49,997 nucleotides of DNA from Alphaproteobacteria bacterium (GTDB lineage: Bacteria > Pseudomonadota > Alphaproteobacteria > Micropepsales > Micropepsaceae): assembly GCA_025924715.1 (NCBI GenBank), contig JAICHV010000028.1:1-49997 (forward strand), in the 5' to 3' direction. Of the stretch, positions 11,907-21,628 are shown piece after piece (the first letter of the stretch is position 1; every line of letters starts with the position of its first letter). The position numbers were made by a program, and so were the translations under genes. The notes beneath the pieces were generated by a model. That model saw only the letters and a list, made by a program, of their open reading frames with translations, was not told the DNA's origin and searched no databases.

Positions 11907-12317
11907 TCAGTTAGAAAATACGGCATGGATTATGGAACAATATGACCCCAAAGACATGACTAGATATCCAAATAAACACCAGAAAACAGAAAAATCACGA
12001 CCCTCGCGTCCAAGATAGCTCCCAGTCATTACAGAGATTGGTAGTATGCAAAACAGATACAATATTCCCACCCAAATGTACCAGATGGGATTCCTCATAT
12101 AGTCGGCGACAAATATAAACAAAACATTTGGAAAGAACCATAATAGGGCATCTTGGAGGCGATCTAGAGATTTTAGCAGAGAGCCAGCGCTCAATGAGAG
12201 TGGTGCCTGCAAAATATAACCTTTCAGCAGAGTGACGATCACGTCTGCGCCAGACGCCGCCAGCGGAAGCACTTGTATCGTTCGAAGCAACCAAGTTCGC
12301 GCCATTTTGGACGTCAT
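11907..12317 (-). CDS. Small polytopic membrane protein downstream of RHS cassette 1 (candidate immunity protein)
   Basis: 136 residues with three or four hydrophobic segments (about 13-32, 58-72, 78-98 and 110-128). The ATG lies one base after the stop of the RHS C-terminal half, suggesting translational coupling. No family recognised. By analogy with polymorphic toxin loci, where the gene directly after the variable toxin tip encodes the cognate immunity protein, it is a candidate immunity factor; a membrane location would fit a toxin acting on membrane or periplasm. It shows no similarity by eye to the membrane protein in the same place of cassette 2. It remains open although the RHS gene upstream is frameshifted. 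Confidence 0.6.
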   Translation of the reverse strand: MTSKMARTWLLRTIQVLPLAASGADVIVTLLKGYILQAPLSLSAGSLLKSLDRLQDALLWFFPNVLFIFVADYMRNPIWYIWVGILYLFCILPISVMTGSYLGREGRDFSVFWCLFGYLVMSLGSYCSIIHAVFSN

Positions 12318-12318
12318 C

Positions 12319-14490
12319 CTATGGCCCCACCTTAATTGATCCCCGCTGCAAAGCGGATTGCAGAGCAGCCTGCGCCGCCGCTTTTACATCGGGGGTTAGC
12401 TGATTGGTTTGGCTTTGTATGATCGAAAGCTGGGCTTGGCTTAACGAAACTGAGGACGGACCGCCGGTGATGCCCTGCAATGTCTTAGCGTCTATGAGAC
12501 TTAGATTATCCACGATTTCGCTCGCAATCTTACTCGCTTGTGATTGCGACAACCCGGTCGATTGCCGCAATAGTTGCGCAAGGCTCTTTTTCGCCTGATC
12601 GATCGTCTTTTGGCTAAGCACAAATGGAATAGCATGAACAATTGGGATCAGTTGGCCACCACTCGGTCTAGTGCCATAATTCGCAGGCCCCTCTCCCACC
12701 CCTGAGATTAATCCCGAATTAGACATGCGGTGGCTGTCGAGAAAATTCTCTATGGCATTTTCATCTTCTAGACAAAAATCTATTCCTCTCACACAAGGCA
12801 GCGGGTCTGGTTCATCACAATTGGGGGCCCCGACAGGGCTGATCCCTGAATTCGGACCGCCGATTGTTACGATCGTGTTGATGGTGCAAGAGAAAGCACC
12901 CGTGGGGTCTGATCTGTTCGCTGGATCATTGTTCGCATAGGCGTATAAGTTCATGCCAGCATCATAACCCACCGGATCGGTCTGCAGGAACCGGCCGAGG
13001 GTCGGATCATACATCCGCGCCTTATAGTAATACAGCTTTGCACCGGGAATCGCGACCTGTCCGGTATAGCGGAATATCGGCGTCGCCGAGCTTGATGGCC
13101 AGCTCGATGGCTCGCCGGTTGGACTATAGGTGTAAGTGGTGGCAGTAGCGGAGCCATCGGTCGTGGCAACCACGCTGCCCTGCTGGTCTGTATGGAGCCA
13201 GTGCGGCGAGGACAAGCCCGAGCCTTCGTACCAAACGAGCGTTTCATCCTCGGACTGCCCGGGCACATAGCGGCGAAGAACGTTGCCAGCGCCATCATAT
13301 TCTACGATCAGGCTTGTGCCGTCATAAAGGTATTGTTCGGTTGATGACGAGACAGTTGTCTGCTTCAGCCGCCCCAGGGGATCGTAATCGATCAATACCG
13401 TTGGATATCCTGATCCCGACGAGCCGGTCATACGGTTGTAAAGATCATAACTGAAGCTGCGTGTGCCATCCGACGTCAAATTGCCGTTGCCGTCATAATT
13501 ATAGGTTGTGCTGTTCACCGTCTGATATTGATTGAGATTGTTTGGCGAGTAGCTCTTCGAAGCAGAAGGAGCGCTGTAGGCATATGCGGTGTTGGAGACA
13601 TCTCGTAGACGCATTTGCCCTGCCGGCGTGTAGAACATGCTCCAAGTCACGTTCTGGCTGGCGTTAGCAGTAGCCAGGGTCCAATCGAGAGAAGAGTTGC
13701 TGTAATTTGCCGCCGTGGTGACCCCGTTTCCTCGATTGATGATATTCGCAATCTGCCCAAGATTGTCGTAAAGATAGGTTGCAAGGGTCGTCGAGCCGTT
13801 CTGCTTCACATCCTGCATGCGGTTCAGCACGTCATAGCTATACTGGATGTAATTGCCGTCCGGGTAGGTCAACCGGGTGCGGTTGCCGGCGGCGTCATAC
13901 TGCGATGAGACCGTACGGCCATACGAGGTTTCCGAAACTTGCCGCTGTAAGGCATCGTAAACATAGTTGACGCCCACCAAGCCCGCGCTGTAGGCATGCA
14001 GGCGATCCCCAAGCAGGTCATAATCATAGAAGGTGCTGGAGGTACTACCGCTCGGCATCTCTACCTGGGTCACGCGGTTAAGGGCATCGTAGTGGTTATA
14101 AAAGGTCGCGCCGTTGCGCATCTGCTCAATCGTCACGTTACCGTTGTTGTCGTAGGTGTAAAGCTCGTAAGAAGAATCCGCGAACGAGGACCGGGTGCGG
14201 CGGTCGAGGCCATCATAATAGAACAGCGTGTGGTTTGCGTTTCCGTCATTGAGCGTGTCGATATTGCTGTTCGCGGTATAGACGATGCTACGCTCCGTGA
14301 TCGGGCTGCCGCTGGCGTAACCGGTGATAACGCTGGTGAGACGGTTGGCGGCGTCGTAATTGTTTTTGGTGATTTGATCCGGACCATAGCTGCCGGGCGT
14401 TCCGGGCGTGCAGGCGTCCGTGGATCCGCCGGACATGTTGTTCACGACGCGCGTGCACGAAAGGCGACCGGCCTGGTCATGCTGTACCAT
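12319..14490 (-). CDS. RHS-repeat protein, C-terminal part after a frameshift (cassette 1)
   Basis: The frame from 14490 encodes 723 residues. It holds many YD repeats (for example [30 protein letters not shown]) and the RHS-associated core [19 protein letters not shown], ending with [11 protein letters not shown]. After that comes a tip of about 192 residues (12319-12897) of unknown fold, rich in A, S, Q and L. The tip has no counterpart in cassette 2. Residues from about the fourth onward match the middle of the intact paralogue at 24147-28532, so this is the second half of a single RHS gene broken near 14481. As drawn it has no proper start or export signal and is probably not made as a functional protein, unless the frameshift is a sequencing error. 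Confidence 0.75.
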   Translation of the reverse strand: MVQHDQAGRLSCTRVVNNMSGGSTDACTPGTPGSYGPDQITKNNYDAANRLTSVITGYASGSPITERSIVYTANSNIDTLNDGNANHTLFYYDGLDRRTRSSFADSSYELYTYDNNGNVTIEQMRNGATFYNHYDALNRVTQVEMPSGSTSSTFYDYDLLGDRLHAYSAGLVGVNYVYDALQRQVSETSYGRTVSSQYDAAGNRTRLTYPDGNYIQYSYDVLNRMQDVKQNGSTTLATYLYDNLGQIANIINRGNGVTTAANYSNSSLDWTLATANASQNVTWSMFYTPAGQMRLRDVSNTAYAYSAPSASKSYSPNNLNQYQTVNSTTYNYDGNGNLTSDGTRSFSYDLYNRMTGSSGSGYPTVLIDYDPLGRLKQTTVSSSTEQYLYDGTSLIVEYDGAGNVLRRYVPGQSEDETLVWYEGSGLSSPHWLHTDQQGSVVATTDGSATATTYTYSPTGEPSSWPSSSATPIFRYTGQVAIPGAKLYYYKARMYDPTLGRFLQTDPVGYDAGMNLYAYANNDPANRSDPTGAFSCTINTIVTIGGPNSGISPVGAPNCDEPDPLPCVRGIDFCLEDENAIENFLDSHRMSNSGLISGVGEGPANYGTRPSGGQLIPIVHAIPFVLSQKTIDQAKKSLAQLLRQSTGLSQSQASKIASEIVDNLSLIDAKTLQGITGGPSSVSLSQAQLSIIQSQTNQLTPDVKAAAQAALQSALQRGSIKVGP

Positions 14491-16643
14491 GTGAGGCTGA
14501 CCGTCGTGCTCCCCTTCGTCAGCGTATCGTCTTTGAGAAAGCCGGTCCCGGCGTCATAGCCATGGGCCACTTGCTGAATCATCGTGAAGGAACTGGACCA
14601 GGCGGAATAGGAGATGCCGGTCGCCGTCCCTTGCAAGGTCCAGGCGACTTGCCCATCTGGCTCATAGGCAATGCTAGTGGCTGGGTTCAGCAACGGACCG
14701 CTGCCGTCCGGATCGGGTGCCACAGTGCCAATCACGCGGCGGTTAAGGTCATAAAATGCCGCGCTAGTGCTTCCTGAGATTGGACCCGTCGTGGTGGCGA
14801 CATTGCCATAACTATCATAGGTCATCGAGGTGGTGGACGACACCGAAGAGTCACCCGCGGCAACTGCAACGGAGGTCAACTGAAGATTGCTGGCGGTGCT
14901 GGAATTGCCGGGTGCATAGGCGTTTGTCGTAAGCTGTTCCTGGGCGGTACCGATGCAGGACGTTGACCCTGACCAGTTGAAACTGCCCCAGTTGACCGAG
15001 CCCCAATTACTGCCGCCGCCATTAGACAGGCATTTCGAGACGCTGGTTAATTTGTAAATGGCCGGCGCGGCCACGATATTGCCGCTGCTGTCCTTGTACC
15101 AGGCTTGCAGCGCCGTGTAGCTATAACGCGTTTGCGGATTCCCCCCTGTCACGGAAGGCTGGGTTACCGTCAGGACCCCGCCATGCGCCGCATCGTAGGT
15201 ATAATTGGTGACATTGCCGTTTCCGTCGGTGGTGGAGGTTGGCTGATTGCAGACGCGCTCCTGGCCTGGCGGACAAGTCGAAGGAAAGTCGGCATGTAAA
15301 GTGATGGTTGGCGTTCCAGAACCTGGTTTGGCGACCTTGTCTATCTGAGTAAGGTTTCCCCGGCGCGAGTTGTTGTAGGTGTATTGTTCGGAATTGCCTT
15401 CGGGATGAAGGACCGAGGCAACCCGGCCGTAACTATCGTAGGAGTAGGTGGTGGAGAGATTGAGTCCCGAAGGATCGATCGTGATATCGCTTGGCTGGCC
15501 GGTCGCCATGCCGGAGACAAATTGGCTCTGGTCACCCAGGGGGTCCTGCGTATTAACGGTGACCACTCCCGAGCTGGTATTAAAATCGAAATCATAGGTC
15601 CATGTGCCGCTGCCATCGACCACCGTCCGCGTGTCCGGCGAGCAAGGGGTCGTCGGCGTGCAGGAATCATTTCGTGTGAAAGAAATGCTGCGGGTAAGTG
15701 ATGGATAAGTGATCGTTCGCGTAGTCAAACTGCCCGATGTCGAGATGGCAGCCGTGTAAGTATTGTTCAGCGAATCAGTGACGGTGTCGGCGGTGCTCCC
15801 ATGAACAATTGTCAGCGTCGGCCAGGACTGTGTCAGCCCAGTGCACGCATTTGCAGCGGGAGGGCAATAGTCGACGGCATTGTTCATCGCAATGACCGTC
15901 TGAGCCTGCTTGTAGCAGGCAGCGGACGTTGGCGTATCGCAGGCGTAGTTTATCTTGATCTGATAACCGAGATTGTTGTTGATCGACAGCAAGCCCAGGA
16001 ACACGTTGGTTGTCCGCCACGTGAACGTATAGCTGAGGCCGTTGGGATATGTCAGAGTCGATATCGTGCCGCCATGGCCGCCGGCAGAGCAGACATAGTA
16101 GGATGAGCAATAGTTTGTAAAAGTTGCAACCGTTCCATCCGAGCCTGTGTAGGTATAGGTCGTGCCGTTGAAGGTAAGGCTTGCCCCCAAATCGTTCATT
16201 GGAAGAAATGGGCCAGTGCCAGTGCCGGAGGTATCCTGGAATTTGATGGGCTGACCCATCAATACAACGGAATAGTCGTAACCGAACCCTTGGATATAAC
16301 TGGCCCAGTTGCTCTGCCACTCCATGCCGGATCCGGTCGCGGAATAACTGACATACGGGAATTCGTTGGAGGGATAGAACATCTGAAAATTGATACCGCC
16401 CTGGTCAAGCGGCCCGATGGAAACTGAGGGGCCCTCGATCAACCAATCTCCGCTCGATAGATTCACACCATGCTTGTCGTAGGGTTGAATGATGGGCGGC
16501 GGCGTGGGCAAGGACTGAGCGGATGCCGCCCCTGACCAACCTGCCAGGACGAGCACGGCCAAAAGCGACAGCCAGCGCAGGAGAACTCGGGCACCGGACG
16601 CTGACTGGAAATTCCCGGCAATCATTTCTTTTTGCCCATACAT
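14442..16643 (-). CDS. RHS-repeat protein, N-terminal part before a frameshift (cassette 1)
   Basis: 733 residues from an ATG with AGGAGAG five bases upstream. A signal peptide is evident (hydrophobic stretch [16 protein letters not shown], cleavage near ASAQS). The next 450 or so residues are beta-rich, beginning [19 protein letters not shown], and match the intact paralogue closely; YD repeats begin after that. Translation runs to SLTWYS, then leaves the paralogous frame and stops after [12 protein letters not shown]. The paralogue reads SLTWYSHDAAGR here. Comparing the DNA, one base is missing from a GG pair at 14481 (plus strand). Restoring it would give one exported RHS protein of roughly 1440 residues spanning 12319-16643. 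Confidence 0.8.
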   Translation of the reverse strand: MYGQKEMIAGNFQSASGARVLLRWLSLLAVLVLAGWSGAASAQSLPTPPPIIQPYDKHGVNLSSGDWLIEGPSVSIGPLDQGGINFQMFYPSNEFPYVSYSATGSGMEWQSNWASYIQGFGYDYSVVLMGQPIKFQDTSGTGTGPFLPMNDLGASLTFNGTTYTYTGSDGTVATFTNYCSSYYVCSAGGHGGTISTLTYPNGLSYTFTWRTTNVFLGLLSINNNLGYQIKINYACDTPTSAACYKQAQTVIAMNNAVDYCPPAANACTGLTQSWPTLTIVHGSTADTVTDSLNNTYTAAISTSGSLTTRTITYPSLTRSISFTRNDSCTPTTPCSPDTRTVVDGSGTWTYDFDFNTSSGVVTVNTQDPLGDQSQFVSGMATGQPSDITIDPSGLNLSTTYSYDSYGRVASVLHPEGNSEQYTYNNSRRGNLTQIDKVAKPGSGTPTITLHADFPSTCPPGQERVCNQPTSTTDGNGNVTNYTYDAAHGGVLTVTQPSVTGGNPQTRYSYTALQAWYKDSSGNIVAAPAIYKLTSVSKCLSNGGGSNWGSVNWGSFNWSGSTSCIGTAQEQLTTNAYAPGNSSTASNLQLTSVAVAAGDSSVSSTTSMTYDSYGNVATTTGPISGSTSAAFYDLNRRVIGTVAPDPDGSGPLLNPATSIAYEPDGQVAWTLQGTATGISYSAWSSSFTMIQQVAHGYDAGTGFLKDDTLTKGSTTVSLTWYSMTRPVAFRARAS

Positions 16644-16735
16644 AGGATCTCTCCTGTCATCTCAACGCAGCGACCTATGCGTATGCGGTGATTGGGTATG
16701 CCCACTCTCCGGCAAGCGGCCGGTGGTATTCGCCA

Positions 16736-16957
16736 TTACGGGGCCGCGGTCTGTGATAGTGCTGTGCGATTACCTGCCGCGTCATAGGTGTAGGTGATCG
16801 ACGACCCATCGGCATAGGTCACCGTCAGCAGCCGGCCATGCGCGTCATAGGTATAGGTGTCGTTTCCCGCGAGGACGGCCTCGGTGGCGCCGGCCGCCAA
16901 CGCGAGAAGGGTCACCACAACAATCCGGATAAGCACCGCGTTTCGAGAATTGGTCAT
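16736..16957 (-). CDS. Secreted 73-residue YD-repeat peptide (cassette 1)
   Basis: Signal peptide (hydrophobic IRIVVVTLLALAAGATEAVL) followed by just two YD repeats: YTYDAHGRLLTVTYADGS and [15 protein letters not shown], ending QTAAP. A strong ribosome site TAGGAGGG precedes the ATG and overlaps the stop of the S74 gene. The paralogue at 28625-28846 differs at about seven residues but at many more silent positions, so selection appears to hold the protein sequence. Too short to form a cage by itself. A role as a cap, nucleus or assembly partner of the large RHS shell is my speculation. Confidence 0.72.
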   Translation of the reverse strand: MTNSRNAVLIRIVVVTLLALAAGATEAVLAGNDTYTYDAHGRLLTVTYADGSSITYTYDAAGNRTALSQTAAP

Positions 16958-16966
16958 CGCACCCTC

Positions 16967-17815
16967 CTAATTCGAGGCCGTGCGGGTGGCGGCTTTGCGC
17001 TCCAGTACGCTCAGCCGCTGCTCCAGACGCTTGACTTGATTGCTCAACTCGAAATTGGTGCGTTCGAGCTCAGCCTCTTTCTTTGTCGTGGTGTCGGCTT
17101 GGGCGTGGATTTTTCCGAGTTGCGCGCCCTGGTCGGCGGTGATCTTATAGAGGTCTTTCACGCCCCATAGCGCCAAGGGGGCTAGCTTGCTGTAGTCAAC
17201 GCCCTAAGTGTCGGACGCTGCATTGGGCTTTTGCACCGCCAGCGGAAATAGGGTGTAGGCCTGCTGAGCGATGAGGCCGAAGCCGGGGGCGCCATTTTTC
17301 TTCCAGGCAAAGTCCACGACCTGAAGCTGTTGTATGATGGGGCGATAGTCGCGCTGGGGAACCGAGGTGTCCTTCAGCCGCTCGTCCGACGGTGTTGCAA
17401 ACGTCGCGTATCCGGTACTGGGGTCGGGATAGTATTGTCCAGAATAACTTCCCGCGTTGTAGAAGACGATGAAGCTGTCCGAACTGTTAAGCGTTTTGAC
17501 ATTGAGGGCGTTGGCGCTGTTGACGGTGGTCGTAAAATCTGCCGCGTTGCCGCTGTTGCTGGTTTGAATGGCGCCCCCCGAAACGGTGACGGTGCCAGTG
17601 AAGGTATTTCCGCCGCCGCCGGCATTTACGCAATTTTTGAGATCCGTGAAATCCTGGTTCACTTGTCCTGCGTCGGCGGTGGTGCCGTTGGAAAATGTGT
17701 AAGTAACGCCACTACACGTCGCCCATGCAGGCCCTGCCAGCAAAGTTGAAATCCCAATTCCCGCCACGGCCGTCGCGAAGCCCGACCAGCTGGTCCCGAC
17801 TTTATTTTTCCGCAT
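16967..17815 (-). pseudogene. Tail-fibre-like protein with peptidase S74 chaperone domain, interrupted by an amber codon (cassette 1)
   Basis: An exported protein of 282 codons: signal peptide (residues 1-32, ending AWA), a beta-rich region with glycine linkers, the S74 intramolecular-chaperone motif SDERLK (S143, K148, the serine-lysine spacing of endosialidase-type autoproteases), and a C-terminal coiled coil (LGKIHAQADTTTKKEAELER, then LSNQVKRLEQRLSVLERK). A TAG at 17204-17206 stops translation after 203 residues. The reading frame continues unchanged beyond it and matches the intact paralogue (28865-29716), where this codon is TGG (Trp): a single G-to-A change. The truncated product would keep SDERLK but lose the coiled coil. 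Suppression or sequencing error cannot be excluded. Confidence 0.8.
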
Positions 17816-18018
17816 GGTTGCTCCTTCGCGCCCGTTCAGGGCGGGTTGAAATTATGCAGCGTCGCAGCGGGAGCGCACGCGCTCGCAACCGCGGAGTCAC
17901 GGCTAACATGTTACAAACTGGGGCTACGCAGTACGCAACGCTCACAAACGACGCAAACGCACTCACCTGCACATCTCGGGGCGCAAACATCGCTCTCCCG
18001 AATCATTCAAGAATACAT
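17816..18018 (-). promoter_or_regulatory. Upstream region of RHS cassette 1, shared with cassette 2
   Basis: About 200 bases before the S74-gene ATG match 29717-29916 in order and spacing with many substitutions: CTCCTTCGC, GTCACGG, ACGCAGTACGCAA/GGCAGTACGCAAAG, GCAAACGCACT, GGGGCGCAA(A/G)CATCGCTCTC, CGAATCATT. Similarity fades at about 18018. Conservation outside the coding part suggests that the promoter and control sites moved with the cassette. I cannot place -35/-10 boxes with confidence. Confidence 0.45.
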
Positions 18019-18133
18019 CCGCGACCGCTCACGACAAGCGCCGCGTTTCGCATAGCGAATATTCAGGAAAATTATTTATGAAAAGAACGCGTCGCTTTTT
18101 TTGCGCGTCCCGATTTGAAACTGGCGAAATGCG

Positions 18134-18180
18134 GCGTGCCTGCCTTACGCCGAGAGCGATCATCCAGGCTTAAGGCACGC
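18134..18180 (-). terminator. Possible terminator after the cytochrome c gene
   Basis: GCGTGCCT (18134-18141) pairs with AGGCACGC (18173-18180), which touches the cytochrome stop codon. The 31-base loop is long and there is no clear T-tract. Weak call. The rest of 18019-18133 shows nothing I can interpret. Confidence 0.25.
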
Positions 18181-18620
18181 TATTGCGCTTGCGGGTTCAC
18201 CATCGTGATGCGGATTTGTGTCTGGAATCCGGCATTGGCGGAAAGTTCGGTGTCGCCCGCCGGAATATCGTTGGATTGCAGCAGATAGGCCACCAGATCT
18301 GTCGCATTGGTGGTGCTGACCGAGCCGGGATTGTCCAAGGGCATGGTGTCGTGAATGCGCGCCACCAGATCGGCCACGCTTTGGGTATTCCAGTCGGACA
18401 TGAAATGCGGTCCCTTCATGGGCGGAACCTCGTCATTGCCCAACAGGCCGGCACCATGACAGCCGGCGCAGGCCTCAAGATAGACGGCTTTGCCGCGATC
18501 GGCCTGCTCGGCGGTATAGACGCCGCTCCAGATCGAGCGCATCTCGTCCTGCGCAGAGAGGCCGGTGACGCGCAGCAGCAGGGTACAAGCAGCGACAATT
18601 ACAAGCGCGCGCCTGGGCAT
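18180..18620 (-). CDS. Exported c-type cytochrome
   Basis: 146 residues: signal peptide (residues about 1-23, ending LSAQ), a single haem-attachment motif CAGCH near residue 55, and a methionine candidate for the axial ligand in MKGPHFM or DTMPLDNPGSV. A small monohaem cytochrome that would take electrons in the periplasm. It starts six bases after the PQQ dehydrogenase stop, so it is very likely the electron acceptor of that enzyme. Resembles the cytochrome domains fused to or paired with quinoprotein dehydrogenases. Confidence 0.88.
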   Translation of the reverse strand: MPRRALVIVAACTLLLRVTGLSAQDEMRSIWSGVYTAEQADRGKAVYLEACAGCHGAGLLGNDEVPPMKGPHFMSDWNTQSVADLVARIHDTMPLDNPGSVSTTNATDLVAYLLQSNDIPAGDTELSANAGFQTQIRITMVNPQAQ

Positions 18621-18626
18621 GGGATC

Positions 18627-20765
18627 CTAATTGCTGGGCAGGGAATAGGCGATGTATTCCCCCGAATAATTGCCGCCCGACACGGCGACGACGATGTATT
18701 GCTTGCCGCCATAGCTGTAGGTCATGGGCGAACCGCTCTGGGGCGCGGGCATCCACACCGCTCCCACCTGCGCCCCGGTTTTCTTGTCATAAGCGCGCAG
18801 CATCGCGCCGCGCGGATGATCCGCTGATGTCGAATAAAGCGGATCGCCCATGATGACCAAAGTCTTGGTTATCACCAGCCCGACGGTGCCCTGTTGCCCG
18901 GTCTTGGGAATATTGAGGCCCTTCAGCGCCGGATGATTCCGGATCTCGTCCGGCGTATCGCCATGCGCGACCTGCCAGGTGAGCGTTCCGGTATCCAGAT
19001 CGATCGCCGAAAGCACGCCATAGGGCGGCTTGACCAGCGGCAATCCTTCGACATTGGTGGGAATGGCCGGTCCGGGCGACACGAATTGCGGCGCGTTCGC
19101 CAGCACGCTGCGCAGCTTCTGGTCATCGGCGCTCACCTTGGGCGCATCCGAAGCCGAGCCGAAGCCCGGTCCGCCATTGATCCGGAACGCCTGGTCTGCC
19201 CGTCCTTCCAGATAGCGGTTGTTCGTCAGACCCGGCGGCGGCTCGACCAGCCCCATGATCGAGACACCGGCATTGGCCGCCGGCGCGAACACCGTGTGGG
19301 TTTCCGGATCATAGCCTGCTCCCGGCCAGTTGGTGCCGCCGCCAAGCGTGCCGATATCGAGCGAGCCCAAATTGGAAGGATATTTGCTGACCGATGGCGG
19401 CAGGAACATCGGGCCCATGCGGTAATGCTTGACCAGGTCCTGCGCCTCCGCACGCAGCTTGGGAGTGAAATCGATCAGATCGTCCATGGTGACCGCCTGG
19501 CGCCCATAGGCGGGCGGCTTGGTCGGGAAAGGCTGGGTGAGAGACGTTTTTTCGCCAGGCACATCGCTTTGAGGGACGGGCCGTTCCTCGATCGGCCAGA
19601 CCGGCTTGCCGGTGACGCGATCGAAGACATAGAGGAAGGCCTCCTTGCTGGGCAGGGCAATAGCCTTCACCGGCTTGCCGTCCACCACGATGTCGGCGAG
19701 GAGCGGCGGCGAGGAAAGGTCATAGTCCCAGATCGGGTGGTGCACGATCTGGAAATACCATTTGCGCTTGCCGGTCTTGAGATCGACGCAGACCAGGCTG
19801 TCGCCGAAAAGATTGTTGCCCGGGCGGTCACCGCCATAGGCATCATTGGTGGGATCCTCGACCGGCAGATAGACGCTGTTCAGTTCGGGATCGACCGTGA
19901 TCCCGGTCCAAACCCCGGCATTGCCGTTGCGGTCGGCGGCACCGTCCGCCCAACTGTCGTAGCCGAACTCGCCTTTTTTCGGGATGGTGTGGAATTGCCA
20001 AAGCGGCTTGCCGGTCTTTACGTCCCAGGCGCGCACGATGCCCTTGGTGTTGTTGCGCTCCAGCGGCTGCGAGCCTTCCTTGAAGGCCGAGCCGACGATC
20101 ACAACATCTTTGACCACGGTCGGGGTGGTGTGGATGCCGATTTCCCCGTTCGTCAAGTCGATCTGCTGGCCGGTGCCGGAATAGGCACCCACTTTCATGT
20201 CGATCATGCCGTGATTGCCGAAGGACGCAATCGGCTGGCCGGTTTTGGCATTCAGCTCCACCAGCCGATAGCCGGTCGTGACATAGAGAATGCGCTCATC
20301 GCCCTTGCCGTCGGTCCAATAGGAAACACCGCGCCCCGAGAGCTGGCGCGGCGCATAAGCGGCGCGAGCGCCTTCGTTGAGGCTGTAAACCCATTTCAGT
20401 TCGCCGGTCTTGGCGTCCAGCGCGACGACGGCGCGCCGCGATCCCGCGCTGGCATAGACCGTGCCATTGATTTCAAGCGGCGTGCCTTCGAGCTTGTATT
20501 CGGGGCGCGCGCCGAGCTGGTCGGTTTTGAAATGCCAGGCCATTTCGAGCTTGTTGAAGTTGGATGCATCGATCTGGGACTGGGGTGAATAGCGCGAACC
20601 GGCTGGATCGGCGAAGTATAACGGCCAGTCGCCCTTTGCCGTCGAAGCCTGGCCATGGGGCTGGGCCGCGCCTTGCCCCAAAACAGACCCTGTCAGAGAA
20701 AAAATCAGCAGCGCCGCCGGCGCCGCGCAAACCAGATATCGTTTTGAGAATCTATGTCCCAACAT
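18627..20765 (-). CDS. PQQ-dependent dehydrogenase (quinoprotein, glucose dehydrogenase-like)
   Basis: 712 residues with a signal peptide (ending near SVLGQG) and an eight-bladed beta-propeller shown by repeated W-docking-like motifs such as ALDAKTGELKWVYSL, AWDVKTGKPLWQFH, CVDLKTGKRKWYFQ and AIDLDTGTLTWQV. It lacks the five N-terminal membrane helices of the E. coli type membrane glucose dehydrogenase, so it is probably periplasmic. The HHPIWDYDLSSPPLL and YDPETHTVFAPAANAG segments are typical of this branch. The substrate cannot be told from the sequence; glucose or another polyol is possible. Paired with the cytochrome c gene just downstream. No pqq biosynthesis genes are visible in this window. 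Confidence 0.9.
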   Translation of the reverse strand: MLGHRFSKRYLVCAAPAALLIFSLTGSVLGQGAAQPHGQASTAKGDWPLYFADPAGSRYSPQSQIDASNFNKLEMAWHFKTDQLGARPEYKLEGTPLEINGTVYASAGSRRAVVALDAKTGELKWVYSLNEGARAAYAPRQLSGRGVSYWTDGKGDERILYVTTGYRLVELNAKTGQPIASFGNHGMIDMKVGAYSGTGQQIDLTNGEIGIHTTPTVVKDVVIVGSAFKEGSQPLERNNTKGIVRAWDVKTGKPLWQFHTIPKKGEFGYDSWADGAADRNGNAGVWTGITVDPELNSVYLPVEDPTNDAYGGDRPGNNLFGDSLVCVDLKTGKRKWYFQIVHHPIWDYDLSSPPLLADIVVDGKPVKAIALPSKEAFLYVFDRVTGKPVWPIEERPVPQSDVPGEKTSLTQPFPTKPPAYGRQAVTMDDLIDFTPKLRAEAQDLVKHYRMGPMFLPPSVSKYPSNLGSLDIGTLGGGTNWPGAGYDPETHTVFAPAANAGVSIMGLVEPPPGLTNNRYLEGRADQAFRINGGPGFGSASDAPKVSADDQKLRSVLANAPQFVSPGPAIPTNVEGLPLVKPPYGVLSAIDLDTGTLTWQVAHGDTPDEIRNHPALKGLNIPKTGQQGTVGLVITKTLVIMGDPLYSTSADHPRGAMLRAYDKKTGAQVGAVWMPAPQSGSPMTYSYGGKQYIVVAVSGGNYSGEYIAYSLPSN

Positions 20766-20968
20766 GCGATCTTCTCCCCGATTTTTTTGTAAGCTCTGCC
20801 CTCACCTCAAATTGACGGTCTGCAACGGCTGTCCATTAGCACTTTTTGTCGACTTTGCCCAACGGCAAACAGGTCTTGCAGCGCAGCCGCGGTGATCGGA
20901 CTGACGAGCAAACACGCGCGCTTCGCGTGGGCCGTGCGAAGCGCCAGACGCGGATATTTCCGCCTCTT

Positions 20969-21607
20969 CTAGCCTTTGTCTAACAACATCAGCGGATTGG
21001 GCGTCGGCTCCTCCACTTTGCGCAGCGTGTTGACGTCGCGGTGCATGAAGGGCTCCGGCCGGCGCGCCACCTGCAATATCGTGTCCAGGATATAGCTCCA
21101 GCTACCGTCGGGATTGAAGGTGACCTCGATGCGGTAAGAATCGGTGCGGAAGGCCTTCTCGAGGAAGCCGGTGGAGCAGATGCCATATTCGGTCTCACCG
21201 CGCCGCGCTTCCAACACCAGCCTCACGTCGCCCGGCGCGGCGAAGCCGGCCGCCATGGCGATCTGGCCGCGGGGAATCGCCAGGGTCTGCATGATGAGGC
21301 CGGTGGCGGGTTCATAAAGCCAATAGCCGACTTGGTCGTGGAAGGTGGCGTCCTCATCGGTCGCCAGGATGCGGGTGTGATACCTGAGGCCGTAAAAAAG
21401 CTGGGGTCCGTTGGCCTGGGGGTCAATCGGCTGAAGCTCGATCCGCTCGGTGAATTCGCGCCGTTCCGGTCCGTCTTGCTTGGGATTGAGATCGACGCCC
21501 ATGGTGCCTTCCCAAATGCCGGCCAGGCGCCGCAGCGGCCCCAGATTGGCCAGGGTGTCGGGATCGACCTCGGGCTCGGTGAAGATATCGTCGGGTATAT
21601 CGTGCAT
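20969..21607 (-). CDS. Nitrobindin-like (FABP-type) haem-binding beta-barrel protein
   Basis: 212 residues, no signal peptide. An N-terminal LAGIWEGTMG resembles the GxWxGxG motif of nitrobindin/DUF1794-type ten-stranded barrels. FHDQVGYWLYEPATGLIMQTLAIPRG and SYRIEVTFNPDGSWSYILDTIL (shown here only as landmarks near residues 88-113 and 160-180) fit the same fold. These proteins bind haem or small hydrophobic ligands; whether this one does is not visible. It starts 21 bases after the MFS stop, so the two probably share a transcript. Confidence 0.65.
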   Translation of the reverse strand: MHDIPDDIFTEPEVDPDTLANLGPLRRLAGIWEGTMGVDLNPKQDGPERREFTERIELQPIDPQANGPQLFYGLRYHTRILATDEDATFHDQVGYWLYEPATGLIMQTLAIPRGQIAMAAGFAAPGDVRLVLEARRGETEYGICSTGFLEKAFRTDSYRIEVTFNPDGSWSYILDTILQVARRPEPFMHRDVNTLRKVEEPTPNPLMLLDKG

Positions 21608-21628
21608 CGAACCGTCCCCAATGGGAGC

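Noticed and set aside
12319..16643. CRISPR-like array from the repetitive RHS region
   Set aside because: The repetition is protein-level YD repeats with varying DNA, not constant direct repeats with regular unique spacers. No CRISPR array is visible in the window.
18894..20588. 564-residue open frame on the plus strand
   Set aside because: Exactly antisense to the PQQ dehydrogenase gene. Long antisense frames are common in GC-rich genes; its translation is rich in R, G, D and H and shows no motif.
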